A stretch of DNA of 64,000 bases, taken from assembly GCF_023509015.1 (NCBI RefSeq), contig NZ_CP094975.1, positions 4,829,501-4,893,500 on the forward strand. The letters are read 5' to 3'. Under the pieces are notes generated by a model, which was given only the letters and a program-made list of their open reading frames with translations, was not told the DNA's origin and did no database searches. Shown here in pieces: positions 37,403 through 47,300 of the stretch. How positions within the stretch are numbered: position 1 is the first letter of the stretch; every line of letters starts with the position of its first letter. Source of the DNA: Pseudomonas abieticivorans. GTDB taxonomy: Bacteria; Pseudomonadota; Gammaproteobacteria; Pseudomonadales; Pseudomonadaceae. A program made the translations under genes and the position numbers.

Positions 37403-38143
37403 ATGGAGCGACTGACCACCGTCCTGGCGTCTGCCGACGATTATCACCATGGCGACCTGATCGCCGCGCATTGCCATGCCCAGACTCAACTGGTCTACGC
37501 CATTTGCGGGGTGATGCGGGTGCAGGTGGGCCAGGGCAGTTGGGTGGTGCCTTGCGGGCATGCCTTGTGGGTGCCGGCGGGCATGGAGCATGAGATCCGC
37601 ATGAGCGGTGCAGTGCGCATGCGCAGCCTGTTTATCGACTTTGCCAGCGAAACCGGCGCGCCGGGTGCGTGCCGGGTGATCATGGTCACCCCACTGGTGC
37701 GCGAACTGATCGTCGCCGCCACGCACATCCCGGCCGACACCGAACAATGCCCGCGGGACCTGCACCTCAAGGCGCTGCTGTTTGCCGAACTGCAGGCCGC
37801 GCACACAGTCATGGGCCATGTGCCGATGCCCTTGCAGCCCCGGCTCAAGGCGTTGTGCGAAGCCTTTCTGGATGACCCTTCCCAGGAAGCCTCGCTGGAA
37901 GATTGGGCAGCGCACATGAATATGAGTTCGCGAACCCTGGCCCGGTTGTTTCAACGTGAGCTGGGCTTGAGCTTCGGCCAATGGCGCCAACGTACCCGGC
38001 TGTTGCTGAGCCAGCAGCGCCTGGCCCAGGGCATACCGATCCTGGAAGTGGCATTGGAGCACGGCTACCAAAGCCCGAGTGCGTTCAGTGCCATGTTCAA
38101 ACGGGCGCTGGGCTACACCCCAAGCGATTGCCCCCAGGCCTGA
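37403..38143 (+). CDS. AraC-family transcriptional regulator
   Basis: 246 residues. The N-terminal cupin ligand domain (HCHAQTQLVYAICGVMRVQVGQG, then WVPAGMEHEI) and the C-terminal double helix-turn-helix (~150-246: LEDWAAHMNMSSRTLARLFQREL, then VALEHGYQSPSAFSAMFKRALG) define the family. ATG 37403 fits the domain start. It lies directly before and in line with an efflux operon, so it probably controls that operon. A perfect palindrome CGCCAGCGCTGGCG follows at 38169-38182. Confidence 0.88.
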   Translation: MERLTTVLASADDYHHGDLIAAHCHAQTQLVYAICGVMRVQVGQGSWVVPCGHALWVPAGMEHEIRMSGAVRMRSLFIDFASETGAPGACRVIMVTPLVRELIVAATHIPADTEQCPRDLHLKALLFAELQAAHTVMGHVPMPLQPRLKALCEAFLDDPSQEASLEDWAAHMNMSSRTLARLFQRELGLSFGQWRQRTRLLLSQQRLAQGIPILEVALEHGYQSPSAFSAMFKRALGYTPSDCPQA

Positions 38144-38168
38144 TTGTCCGATTCGCGACGACGCTTGT

Positions 38169-38182
38169 CGCCAGCGCTGGCG
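38169..38182. promoter_or_regulatory. Palindrome before the efflux operon
   Basis: CGCCAGCGCTGGCG is a perfect 14-bp dyad in the 99-bp gap between the regulator and the outer-membrane protein gene. It could be an operator or, as a hairpin, the end of the regulator transcript. Confidence 0.35.
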
Positions 38183-38242
38183 CGCCCGAAAACGTAATCC
38201 TCTACGCTGGCTTTTCGTTTTTTTGCTCGGTGAAACAAGATC

Positions 38243-39682
38243 ATGCGTACACCCTGCGTGCTGTTGAGTGTGCTCACCCTGTCCGCCTGCTCTAACTGGG
38301 TGGCGCACGTGCCAGCACCATCCGCCCTGGGCCGACAACAGGCCTTCACCACCCTGCCACAGGGTGTGGAGGCACAACCCTTGCCCCAGGATTGGTGGCA
38401 CCTGTACCGCGACCCGGTGCTCGATGGGCTGGTGCGCCAGGCACTGGCGCACAACCGCGACCTGGCGGCGGCCCAGGCGCATGTGCAAGCCATGCTGGCG
38501 GGCCTTCGCCAAGCGGATGCCGAGCGCTGGCCGTCCACTGAACTTGCGCTGGGTGCCAGTTACGGCAAGACCGCCGATGACCAGACCCTGGCCAAGGCCA
38601 CCGGCAACGATGCGCCCTCGCAATGGGAATTCAACCCCGGCGTTGAGCTGGCCTATCAAGTGGACCTTTGGGGGCAGGTACAAAAAACCATCGAGCGCGC
38701 CCAGGCCCAGGCCGAGCAGGCGCAAGCCGCACAGGACCTGATGCGCATCAATGTGGTCGGGCAAACCACCCGCGCCTATGTCAGCGCCTGTGCCCTTGGC
38801 GCTCGCAGCCAGGTCCAGCGCCAATCGCTGGACGCCGTGGAGCACAGCGTGCGGCTGATCGAGCGCCAGCGTCAGGGTGGCGTGGCCACCGACCTTGAGG
38901 TGTCGCGCATGCAAGCCTTGCAGGGCCAGACCCAAGCCGTGTTGCCGATGCTCGATGCCCGCCGCCAATCCGCGCTGTATGAATTGGCGATGCTGACGGG
39001 CAGCGCCGCCGACGTCGCGTTGAACTGTACCCAGGTTCCGCAACTGGCCGCGCCGCTGCCTGTCGGGGAGGGTTGGGCACTGTTGGCCCGGCGCCCAGAC
39101 ATTCGCCAGGCGCAACGCCAGCTGCAGGCCGACGCGCTGGGCGTGGACATCGCCCAGGCCGATCTCTACCCGAAGGTGACCTTCGGCGCCACCCTGACAT
39201 CCTCCAGCCACGCGTTGCACGAACTGGGCGACAGTTCGTCGGTGATGTTCGGCGTGGGCCCGTTGATCAGCTGGCAGTTTCCCAATCAACAGGCCAACCG
39301 TGCACGCGTGGCCCAGGCAAAAGCCATCGAACAAGGCAGCCTGGCGCGCTTTGATGGCCAGGTATTGAAGGCGCTCATGGAGGTACGTCAAAGCCTGGCG
39401 CTGTACAACGGCGAGCGCCAACGCCATCAGGCGCTGCAGCGCGCCACGACCAGCAGCGAGCAGGCCTACGACTTGGCGCAGCGCAATTACCAGGCCGGTG
39501 CCCTGGACTTTCTTGACGTGCTCGACAGCGAGCGCGAATGGATCGGCCTGCAGGCACAGTTGGCTGATGCCGATGGCCAGTTGGTGCAGCGCCAGGTGGC
39601 GCTGTTTCGTGCCTTGGGCGGTGGTTGGCAAAGCGCCGCCGCGCCCACCGTTTCTGAATTTTCGCAGGGAAGCCAGCCATGA
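38243..39682 (+). CDS. Outer-membrane efflux lipoprotein (NodT/OprM family)
   Basis: 479 residues with lipobox LSAC (Cys 16) and two OEP repeats of long helices (~60-240 and 270-460), including the EVRQSLALYN and YDLAQRNYQAGALDFLDVLDSER motifs. It forms the outer-membrane channel of a tripartite pump. It overlaps the next gene by 4 bp (ATGA), so outer and periplasmic parts are made together. Confidence 0.92.
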   Translation: MRTPCVLLSVLTLSACSNWVAHVPAPSALGRQQAFTTLPQGVEAQPLPQDWWHLYRDPVLDGLVRQALAHNRDLAAAQAHVQAMLAGLRQADAERWPSTELALGASYGKTADDQTLAKATGNDAPSQWEFNPGVELAYQVDLWGQVQKTIERAQAQAEQAQAAQDLMRINVVGQTTRAYVSACALGARSQVQRQSLDAVEHSVRLIERQRQGGVATDLEVSRMQALQGQTQAVLPMLDARRQSALYELAMLTGSAADVALNCTQVPQLAAPLPVGEGWALLARRPDIRQAQRQLQADALGVDIAQADLYPKVTFGATLTSSSHALHELGDSSSVMFGVGPLISWQFPNQQANRARVAQAKAIEQGSLARFDGQVLKALMEVRQSLALYNGERQRHQALQRATTSSEQAYDLAQRNYQAGALDFLDVLDSEREWIGLQAQLADADGQLVQRQVALFRALGGGWQSAAAPTVSEFSQGSQP

Positions 39683-40827
39683 ACATTGCCGTCGACGACT
39701 TGAACCCCGCGCTCGTCGAGCGTGATGCCGAACGCGCGCGCCAGCAACGCAAGCGCCGCTTGATCGTGGCGGGTAGCGGGCTGGCCTTGGTGGCCTTGGC
39801 CGGTGTCGGCCTCTATTGGTACAGCGAAGGGCGCTACCTGGAGCAGACCGATGATGCCTATGTGCGTGCCGACTGGGTGCCGATCAGCGCTCGGGTGGGC
39901 GGGTACGTGGCCGAGGTGGTGGTGCAGGACGACCAACCGGTCAAGGCCGGCGACCTGTTGGTGCGCCTGGATGAGCGGGACTACCGCACTCGGCTGGAAC
40001 AGGCCGGCGCGGCCCGGGCCGAGGCCGATGCCGCGCTCACGGCGGCCCAGGCGCAGGTGCAGGTGGCGCATGCCCTGATTACCCAGCAGCAGGCCGGTAT
40101 CGCCCAGGCCGGGGCCCAGTTGCAAAGCGCCCGGGCTGAACTGCAGCGCGCCAGCCTGGACCAGCAGCGTTATCAGGGCTTGGTGCGCGATCATGCCGCC
40201 AGTGCGCAACGCCTGGAAACCGCCCAGGCAGGGCTGGCCCAGGCCAAAGCCGCGGTGGACAGCGCCGTCGCCCTGCAACGCCAGCAAGACAGCCGGCTGG
40301 CGGTGATCCGCAGCCGTGAACAACTGGCCCAGGCAGCCCTTGAGCAGCAGCGTGCCCGTCAGGCCGAAGCGCGGGCGCAGTGGGCGCTGGCCAACAACGC
40401 GTTGCAAGACACCCAGGTGCGCGCGCCCATCGACGGCGTGGTGGGCCAGCGCAAGGTGCGCACCCGCCAGTACATCACCCCAGGCCAACCGTTGTTGGCC
40501 GTGGTACCGGTACAGCAGGCATACGTGGTGGCCAACTTCAAGGAAACCCAATTGGCCGAGATGCGCCCTGGCCAATCGGTGGGCATCAGCGTCGACAGTT
40601 TCGCCGGGCATGAGCGACGCGGTCACATCGCCAGTTTTTCGCCGGGCTCGGGGGCGGTTTTTGCCTTGCTGCCATCGGACAACGCGACCGGCAACTTCAC
40701 CAAGATCGTGCAGCGCTTCCCGGTGCGGATCCTGTTGGACCCGGCGCCGGGCCAGCCGCCCTTGTTGCCTGGCATGTCGGTGACCGCCACGGTGGACACG
40801 CGGGCAGAGCACGCCAATGAGCGTTGA
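39679..40827 (+). CDS. EmrA/HlyD-type membrane fusion protein
   Basis: 382 residues. One membrane helix (~29-45), a lipoyl half-motif (YLEQTDDAYVRADWVPISARVGGYV), a long Gln/Ala-rich coiled-coil hairpin (~100-240), and the second lipoyl half with VRAPIDGVVGQRKVR. It bridges the MFS pump to the outer-membrane channel. It overlaps the pump gene by 11 bp. Confidence 0.93.
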   Translation: MNIAVDDLNPALVERDAERARQQRKRRLIVAGSGLALVALAGVGLYWYSEGRYLEQTDDAYVRADWVPISARVGGYVAEVVVQDDQPVKAGDLLVRLDERDYRTRLEQAGAARAEADAALTAAQAQVQVAHALITQQQAGIAQAGAQLQSARAELQRASLDQQRYQGLVRDHAASAQRLETAQAGLAQAKAAVDSAVALQRQQDSRLAVIRSREQLAQAALEQQRARQAEARAQWALANNALQDTQVRAPIDGVVGQRKVRTRQYITPGQPLLAVVPVQQAYVVANFKETQLAEMRPGQSVGISVDSFAGHERRGHIASFSPGSGAVFALLPSDNATGNFTKIVQRFPVRILLDPAPGQPPLLPGMSVTATVDTRAEHANER

Positions 40828-42307
40828 GCACAAGGTTTCGCTGCGCGCCTGGGTGGCGGTGATCGGCGGGCTGTTCGGCTGCTTCATGGCCGGCATGAAC
40901 GTGCACGTGACCAGCGCCGCGCTGCCAGAGATCGAAGGCTCTTTGGGCGCCACGTTCGAGGAGGGGTCGTGGATCTCCACCGCCTATTTGGTGGCCGAGA
41001 TCGTGATGATCCCGCTCACCGCCTGGCTGGTGCAGGTGTTCTCCCTGCGCCGGGTGATGCTGGTGGGCTCGTTCGTGTTCCTGGTGGCCTCGGTGGCCTG
41101 TTCCTGGGCACCCAACCTGACGGTGATGATCGCTATCCGGGTGGTGCAGGGGGCTGCGGGGGCGGTGCTGATCCCACTGTCGTTTCAACTGATCATCACC
41201 GAATTGCCGGCCAGCAAGGTGGCGATGGGCATGGCGCTGTTCAGCTTGTCCAACAGCGTGGCCCAGGCCGCGGGGCCATCGATCGGCGGCTGGCTGACCG
41301 ATGCGTATTCCTGGCGTTGGATCTTCTACCTGCAACTCATCCCCGGGGTGTTGTTACTGTGGGCGGTGGCCTGGGCCATCGATGCCAAACCCATGCAACT
41401 GAAGTTGATCGGCCAAGGCGACTGGGCAGGCATCGCGGCCATGATCCTGGGCCTGGGCGGTTTGCAAATCGTACTGGAGGAGGGCGGGCGCAAGGACTGG
41501 TTCGGTTCGGACTTTATCGTCGGGATGAGCCTGATGGCGGCCGTGGCGTTGAGCTATTTTGTGTGGTCGCAACTGTTCGGTCGCCGGGCCTTCATCAACC
41601 TGCGGCTACTCAAGCGCTATAACTTCGGCGTGGCCAGTGTCGCCATGTTCATCTTTGGCGCGGCGACGTTCGGCCTAGTGTTTTTGGTGCCTAACTATTT
41701 GTCACAGCAACAGGGTTACAACGCCCGCGAAATCGGTGTCAGCCTGATTGCCTATGGCGTGGTGCAACTGCTGCTGGCGCCCTTGATGCCGCGCTTCATG
41801 ACCTGGTTAAGCCCAAAAATCATGGTGGCCACCGGCTTTTTCATCATGGCCTTGGGGTGTTACCTGGGCGCGCACCTGGACGCCGACAGCGCGGCCAATG
41901 TGATCATCCCCTCCACCGTGGTACGGGGTATCGGCCAGCCGTTCATCATGGTCGCGCTGTCGGTACTGGCGGTCTCGGGGCTGGCCAAGAGTGAGGCGGG
42001 CTCGGCGTCGGCGCTGTTCTCCATGCTGCGCAACCTCGGCGGCGCGGTGGGCACGGCGGGGTTGACGCAACTGGTGGCGATGCGCGAGCGCTTTCATTCC
42101 GAACGCATTGGCGAATCGATCAATGTGTTCGTGCCGGCCGTGCAGGAACGGCTGGGGCAGGCTGCGGACCTGGAAATCGGTTGGGCGCGGATGATCGAAG
42201 GGGTGCGGCACCAGGCTTATCTGATGGCCTACGGGGATGCGTTCTACGTGGCCTGCCTGGCATTGGCCGGGTGTGGGGTGGCGGCGCTGGTAATGCGAAG
42301 GTCTTGA
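40817..42307 (+). CDS. EmrB/DHA2-family MFS efflux pump
   Basis: 496 residues with about 14 membrane helices and drug:H+ antiporter motifs: SWISTAYLVAEIVMIPLTAWL near helix 2 and SFQLIITELPASKVAMGMALFS further on. It exports hydrophobic toxic compounds through the tripartite complex. A strong hairpin (42338-42361) follows. Confidence 0.93.
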   Translation: MSVEHKVSLRAWVAVIGGLFGCFMAGMNVHVTSAALPEIEGSLGATFEEGSWISTAYLVAEIVMIPLTAWLVQVFSLRRVMLVGSFVFLVASVACSWAPNLTVMIAIRVVQGAAGAVLIPLSFQLIITELPASKVAMGMALFSLSNSVAQAAGPSIGGWLTDAYSWRWIFYLQLIPGVLLLWAVAWAIDAKPMQLKLIGQGDWAGIAAMILGLGGLQIVLEEGGRKDWFGSDFIVGMSLMAAVALSYFVWSQLFGRRAFINLRLLKRYNFGVASVAMFIFGAATFGLVFLVPNYLSQQQGYNAREIGVSLIAYGVVQLLLAPLMPRFMTWLSPKIMVATGFFIMALGCYLGAHLDADSAANVIIPSTVVRGIGQPFIMVALSVLAVSGLAKSEAGSASALFSMLRNLGGAVGTAGLTQLVAMRERFHSERIGESINVFVPAVQERLGQAADLEIGWARMIEGVRHQAYLMAYGDAFYVACLALAGCGVAALVMRRS

Positions 42308-42337
42308 TCGCATCCAATCCCAAACCCCAGACAGCAC

Positions 42338-42361
42338 TGAGGGGAGCCTGGGCTCCCCTCA
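42338..42361 (+). terminator. Terminator of the efflux operon
   Basis: Perfect 11-bp arms TGAGGGGAGCC / GGCTCCCCTCA around a 2-nt loop, 31 bp after the pump gene stop. The T-run is displaced (CTTTTTTTATTATT at 42380 onward). Confidence 0.75.
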
Positions 42362-42877
42362 AGGGTTGTATCGGTATGCTCTTTTTTTATTATTGAGGGG
42401 CGGCCTGTTGTTGTTTTTGGCAGCCGTGGCCCTTTACCGCTGTTTTGTGCGACCCCCATCCGGGGTCAAGAGCAAACGTATGTTTTTGAGCGCTGATCTG
42501 CTGTCGCCGTTGCCGGCCCACCGGTTCTGTCGCTGCCTCAGGGCAGTTTTGTTGTTCTGCAAACCGTTGCGGGGCGAACCCCTGAAAAGCACATCCTCTC
42601 CAAAAAAATCTATTCGCTACGCCTCTGTCGCGTTTGTTCTTGTTATGTCAGAGTCGTTTCATCTTGTTTTTATTGGGTACTGCGTGTTTTTTTATTTTTG
42701 TTGTACAAGAGATATAGCAGGTCCTGTGCCAACTTTTTAAAATCCTTTAAATTCAATGACTTGGGTTTTATGGTGAAGGGCGCTGTCAGCGTAACGGGTG
42801 TTTTTTGTTTCCCTGATACTCGCCGGCACCGGCTGCGGTAACACCTTTGCAACACACATCCTGTTACCGCCACCCCC
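42362..42877. other. T-rich non-coding region with an internal terminator
   Basis: About 515 bp without a credible gene, unusually rich in T on the plus strand. A hairpin CTGCC-TCAG-GGCAG followed by TTTTGTTGTT (42533-42556) looks like a rho-independent terminator with no gene before it, which would fit the end of a small RNA starting near 42370-42450. Another AT-rich stretch with TTTTTT runs lies at 42670-42820. No start point can be assigned. Confidence 0.45.
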
Positions 42878-43777
42878 TTAGCCGGCCAACCGCGCCCGTG
42901 CCACGCGCGAGCCGTTGGGCCGTTCCAGCACATCGCAGATCTGCTGGCCGGCGGCAATCAAGGTATCCAGGTCGATACCGGTGTGCAGGCCCAGGCCGTG
43001 CAGCATGTACACCACATCTTCGCTGGCGACGTTACCGCTGGCACCCTTGGCGTAGGGGCAGCCGCCCAGGCCTGCGACCGAACTGTCGAACGCGCTGATG
43101 CCTTCCAAAAGGCTTGCATAAATATTGGCCAGGGCCTGGCCGTAGGTGTCATGGAAGTGGCCGGCCAGGTGCTCGCGGGGAATGTGCGCGGCCACCGTGT
43201 CGAACAAGGTGCGGGTCGCTCCCGGGGTACCGGTGCCGATGGTGTCGCCCAGCGATACCTCGTAACAGCCCATGGCGTACAGTTCGCGCGCCACGCTAGC
43301 GACCTGTTGGGGGCGGATGTCACCTTCATAGGGGCAGCCCAGCACACAAGACACGTAGCCGCGCACACGGATGCCCTGCTGCCGGGCGGTGTCCAGCACC
43401 GGGCCGAAGCGTGCCAGGCTTTCGCTGATGGAGCAGTTGATGTTGCGCTGTGAAAACGCCTCGGACGCTGCGGCAAACACCGCGACCTCTTTCACCCCGG
43501 CTGCCATGGCCTGCTCCAGGCCGCGCAGGTTGGGGGTCAGCGCGGCGTAGGTAGCGCCAACCTTGCGCTTGATGCCGGCAAACACCTCGGCGGAGCCGGC
43601 CATTTGTGGCACCCACTTGGGTGAGACAAAACTGCCCACCTCAATGTAGCGCACGCCGGCGGCGCCCAATTGGTCGACCAGGCGGATCTTGTCGGCGACC
43701 GAAATCGCCCTGGCTTCGTTCTGTAGGCCGTCGCGGGGGCCCACTTCAATCAAGCGTACGTGGGTGGGAAGGGTCAT
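42878..43777 (-). CDS. mvaB: Hydroxymethylglutaryl-CoA lyase
   Basis: 299 residues, HMGL-like TIM barrel. It splits HMG-CoA into acetyl-CoA and acetoacetate, the last step of leucine/isovalerate breakdown. Signature segments: EVGPRDGLQNEAR (catalytic Arg), GHFHDTYGQALANIY (metal His residues) and GGCPYAKGASGN (catalytic Cys loop). ATG 43777 follows AGGAG. It lies 26 bp downstream of the MerR-type regulator gene. The other liu genes are not in this window. Confidence 0.94.
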   Translation of the reverse strand: MTLPTHVRLIEVGPRDGLQNEARAISVADKIRLVDQLGAAGVRYIEVGSFVSPKWVPQMAGSAEVFAGIKRKVGATYAALTPNLRGLEQAMAAGVKEVAVFAAASEAFSQRNINCSISESLARFGPVLDTARQQGIRVRGYVSCVLGCPYEGDIRPQQVASVARELYAMGCYEVSLGDTIGTGTPGATRTLFDTVAAHIPREHLAGHFHDTYGQALANIYASLLEGISAFDSSVAGLGGCPYAKGASGNVASEDVVYMLHGLGLHTGIDLDTLIAAGQQICDVLERPNGSRVARARLAG

Positions 43778-43803
43778 GGCGCCACTCCTGTAGGGCGATT
43801 GGG

Positions 43804-44187
43804 TCAGGCTTGCGCGCGGGCCAGGGCCTGGGTGCAGCGCTCTTCGGCGGTGTCCAGTTCCAGTTTCATCTGCTCGATGTCCAGCAATTGCTGCTCCAGC
43901 ATGGCGCGGCGCTCGGTGATTTTGCCCAGCATGTGGGTCAATTGTTTTTTGTTGTCGCCAGTGGGGTCGTACAGCTCGATCAACTCGCGGCACTCGGCCA
44001 GGGAAAAACCGATGCGCTTGCCCCGCAGGATCAGCTTCAAGGTGACCTTGTCGCGCGCTGTGTAGATGCGCTCCAGGCCCCTGCGCTCAGGCGTCAGCAT
44101 GCCCTGTTCTTCGTAGAAGCGGATGGCGCGGGTGGTGATGTCCAGTTCGCGGGACAGGTCGGAGATGCTGTAGGTCTGGCGGGTCAT
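43804..44187 (-). CDS. liuR: LiuR-like MerR-family regulator
   Basis: 127 residues. The MerR winged helix (residues 1-70: YSISDLSRELDITTRAIRFYEEQGML) is followed by a dimerisation helix; there is no large effector domain. The neighbour mvaB and the upstream TTTACGTAAACGT site are both typical of LiuR, the repressor/activator of branched-chain amino acid degradation genes. ATG 44187 is used; a TTG at 44193 is in frame but unlikely. Confidence 0.85.
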   Translation of the reverse strand: MTRQTYSISDLSRELDITTRAIRFYEEQGMLTPERRGLERIYTARDKVTLKLILRGKRIGFSLAECRELIELYDPTGDNKKQLTHMLGKITERRAMLEQQLLDIEQMKLELDTAEERCTQALARAQA

Positions 44188-44212
44188 GGGCAAGCTCTTG
44201 TTGGGGATTGCC

Positions 44213-44244
44213 TAACCTAAAGCTACCTTTACGTAAACGTCAAG
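44213..44244 (-). promoter_or_regulatory. LiuR-type operator within a long-spacer promoter
   Basis: CTTTACGTAAACGTCAAG (44227-44244 on the plus strand) matches the TTTACGTAAACGTAAA pattern known for LiuR. Read leftwards, -35 TTGACG (44238-44243) and -10 AGGTTA (44213-44218) are 19 bp apart, the long spacing typical of MerR-family control. Confidence 0.75.
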
Positions 44245-44338
44245 TGGCGTTCTGTTGATTGCGCTACATAGTTGCGACCCTGGTCGGTGGCGCGCGGTAT
44301 CCAATGGGCATTCTTCCCCCGGTTAATGGACGACCGTC

Positions 44339-47300
44339 ATGTTTGAGAACCTTGCCCTGATCGACGCCCAGGCGCCCAGCGCCTTTTTACATTCTGATTT
44401 CGACCCGCCTGCCCGTCCGCAGATGTCGTTTGGCCACTTGAGCCAGGACCTCAGTACCGCCATGCGCGTGCAATTGATCGAAGACTCGCAGCAGGCCATT
44501 GAAGCGTTGATCCAGGAGGACACCTGGAGCGATGAGCAGGTGCCGATAATTGAAGTGCTAAAGACCGCCCGATTGGCACAGCAGCGGGCAGGCGAGGATG
44601 CACACCTGGCCGCCCGGGCGATGCTCGACCAGCCCCGCCCGTGGGCCGAGGCCGGCGCGGGGCAGGCGTGCTTCGACAGCCTGCTGCTGGCCCGCACCCA
44701 GGCGATAAGCAGCGAAGTGGCCCAACACGCCGGCCTGGGTTGGGTGAGCGAGGCTGAGAAGCTCAGGCTCGAGGCGTTGCTGGCGCAACCTGCGGGCCCT
44801 GCCGATAGCCATTGTGCGGCCCAAGTGGTGCTGACCGATGGAGAGCGTCGAGACGAGGTCAGCGGCGTGATTGTTATCGTGTCGCGCCAGGCAGTGACCA
44901 CCCCCGGGCTGGACGCTGCCGTGCTGGTCTACTGGCCGGGGCTGCACGGCGGCCTCGCGCGCCTGGACAGCTTGCAGGCGCTGAGCCAGGTGTTAATGGC
45001 GAACCTGATCGGCCCACCCATGCAGGTGGTGTATGAGCCCATCGCAAGCCCGTTCATGGCCCACAGCTTGCAACGCCAGTGGGCCGCCTTGCAGCAGGCC
45101 GATATCCAGGCCGAGGGCTTTTATGAGACAGCGCTGCAAAGCCTGATGGTGGGCGTTCACCAAGCCCGTACACAGGCGTTGGAGCGAATTGCCGAGCAGC
45201 ATCGCTCGGCGCTGCTCGCGGGCCGCTTGCCTGCCTGGATCAGTTCGCTGGCCCAAGCTGATCGCCAGGTATTCAAGGCGCAGGTGAGCGCCTACGGCTA
45301 TGCCGTCAAGACCGCCGATGCGGTGCTTGAGCGTGAGCTGCAAGCGCGCGAAAGCTTTGTGCAGGCACGGCTGACCCTGTGGGTGCAGGAAGCCTGCGGG
45401 TTGCCGGATCACTACCAGGTCAACCTGACACTGCCGGCCTGGACCCAATGGCAGCGGCACCTGGAGGGGGCGCCCGGCGCGTCCAACAGCAAGAAAAACG
45501 TATTGGTGCCCAGCGCCGAGCGGGTCACGTTGAGCTTGAGTGCGCTGGCGTTGCAGGGGATCGACACGCCCATGCAAGAACGCCTGAGGTTTCTGGAGGC
45601 CGTGACCTGTGAACCCTATGATGGCCAATGGTCGGCGGTCCTGAGCCGCGAGTTGACGGCCGAGGTGCTTGAAACGCTGGTCAGCGAGCTGAATGTGGCC
45701 CAAGCCTACAGCGAACACCTGATCGAGGTGTTCAAGGGGCGCGCGGGTGAGTCTGAACTCGCCGCCAGCCTGCGTCATGAACAGTTGATGGCGCCCCATG
45801 GGCGCTTGCTGAACCTGCAAGGGTTCCTCGCACGGCACAGGCATCGCCTGGAGGCGCCCTACCTCGCGCTGTTTCACGCCGGGGTGCAAGGCTTGTCGAC
45901 GGTGCAACTGTTGCGCGTCGAGTTGAAGCCGGGCAAGTCGTCGCTTGGCCACAGTGAAAGCGTCGACCTGTCTGGCCTGGTCTTTATCAAGGATGTGGCG
46001 TCGGACTTGACCGTGCTGTATATGCCCGAGGTGCCCAATGGCCGTTTCCTACGCGGCTTTCCCACCCTAGAGCTTGCGCGCCAAAGTTTGCTGGAGGCCT
46101 TGGGCGAGGCAGGCATGGCCGAGTACCTGGCCAGCCGCCCGGTGGACGACCGTCAAGCGGAGCACGAGGCCTACATCAAGCAGGCGTGGGGCAAGCACGC
46201 CGACGGCTTCATCGGCGTGGGCGGCGCTGTCACGTTAACGTCCAAGTTGGCCCATCACCAACTTAACGAGCACCTGAACCGCTTGATCGCCCAGCACCGC
46301 GCGACCTCGCGCACTCAGGACGATTTGTTTTTCGCTGCCACCGAACAGGCCGCGCAAAACGTTTTCGACTACATCCAGATGGCCATCGGGGTACTCCCGG
46401 TGCTTGGCGTCATGATCGGCCTGCACGCCGCCTGGGACGCAGCCAATTCGGCGGTACAGGCCTTTGCGCAAGGCAAGCCGGGGCAAGGGCTTGACCAGTT
46501 GGAGTCGGTGCTGCTCTCGTTGATCGATGCCGCCATGGACGTGTTGCCTGGGGCCGGTATCGGTGTGCCGGCAACGTCTGCGGCCAGGGCGCGGGCGGCG
46601 ACGCGCTTGCGTGTGTCGCAGGTGTCGCAGCCCTCCGTTCGCCGCCCGCTGGCGGCCATCCACCGCCCGGATGGGTTTGCCGGTTACGCCAGCGGCCAGG
46701 ACCTTTACGGGCACTTGCCCGGTATCGATGGCCGCCACGTGCAGGTTTATACGTTGCCCGAAGGCTATTTCCTGCAACGCCAGGGCAAGGCCTACCAGAT
46801 CGAATGGGACTCGGCCTACGGCACTTGGCGCCTGGCCGGTACGGCCGCCAAGACCTATCGGCAGCCTGTTGCATTGACCCGCGACGGCCACTGGGATACC
46901 CATGGCAATGTGCACGGCACACTGGTAGCGGGTGGCTTGGCGGGGGGCGGGCCGGTGGTCAGTACCGTGGTGGGCGCGGTGGACCTGAGCGTGAATTTCA
47001 TGCCGGCGGTGTTGCGCCGCTATCTGGCGGACTGGTGGTTGGATGCTGCGGCGCGGCAACGGCGCCTGGCGTTGGGCCGCGTAGAGCGCCAGATAAAGAC
47101 GGTGGATGCGCTGGCCCTGCACACCCAGGCGCTCTTCGAGCAAGCCAGCGGTACGCAACCCGCTACCCAGGCACAACAGCGCGCAATCCACAAAAGCGCC
47201 CAGCAGGAAATAGACGCCAGCATCCGCTTGCTGGCGGACATCGATGATGCGCTGATACTGGAGCCCAACCTGCCCGCGGGGTTTATGCGCAACCAGCGGC

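Noticed and set aside
42366..42740. Small reading frame in the T-rich gap
   Set aside because: Odd composition, spans a probable terminator, and lacks a ribosome site; more likely non-coding.
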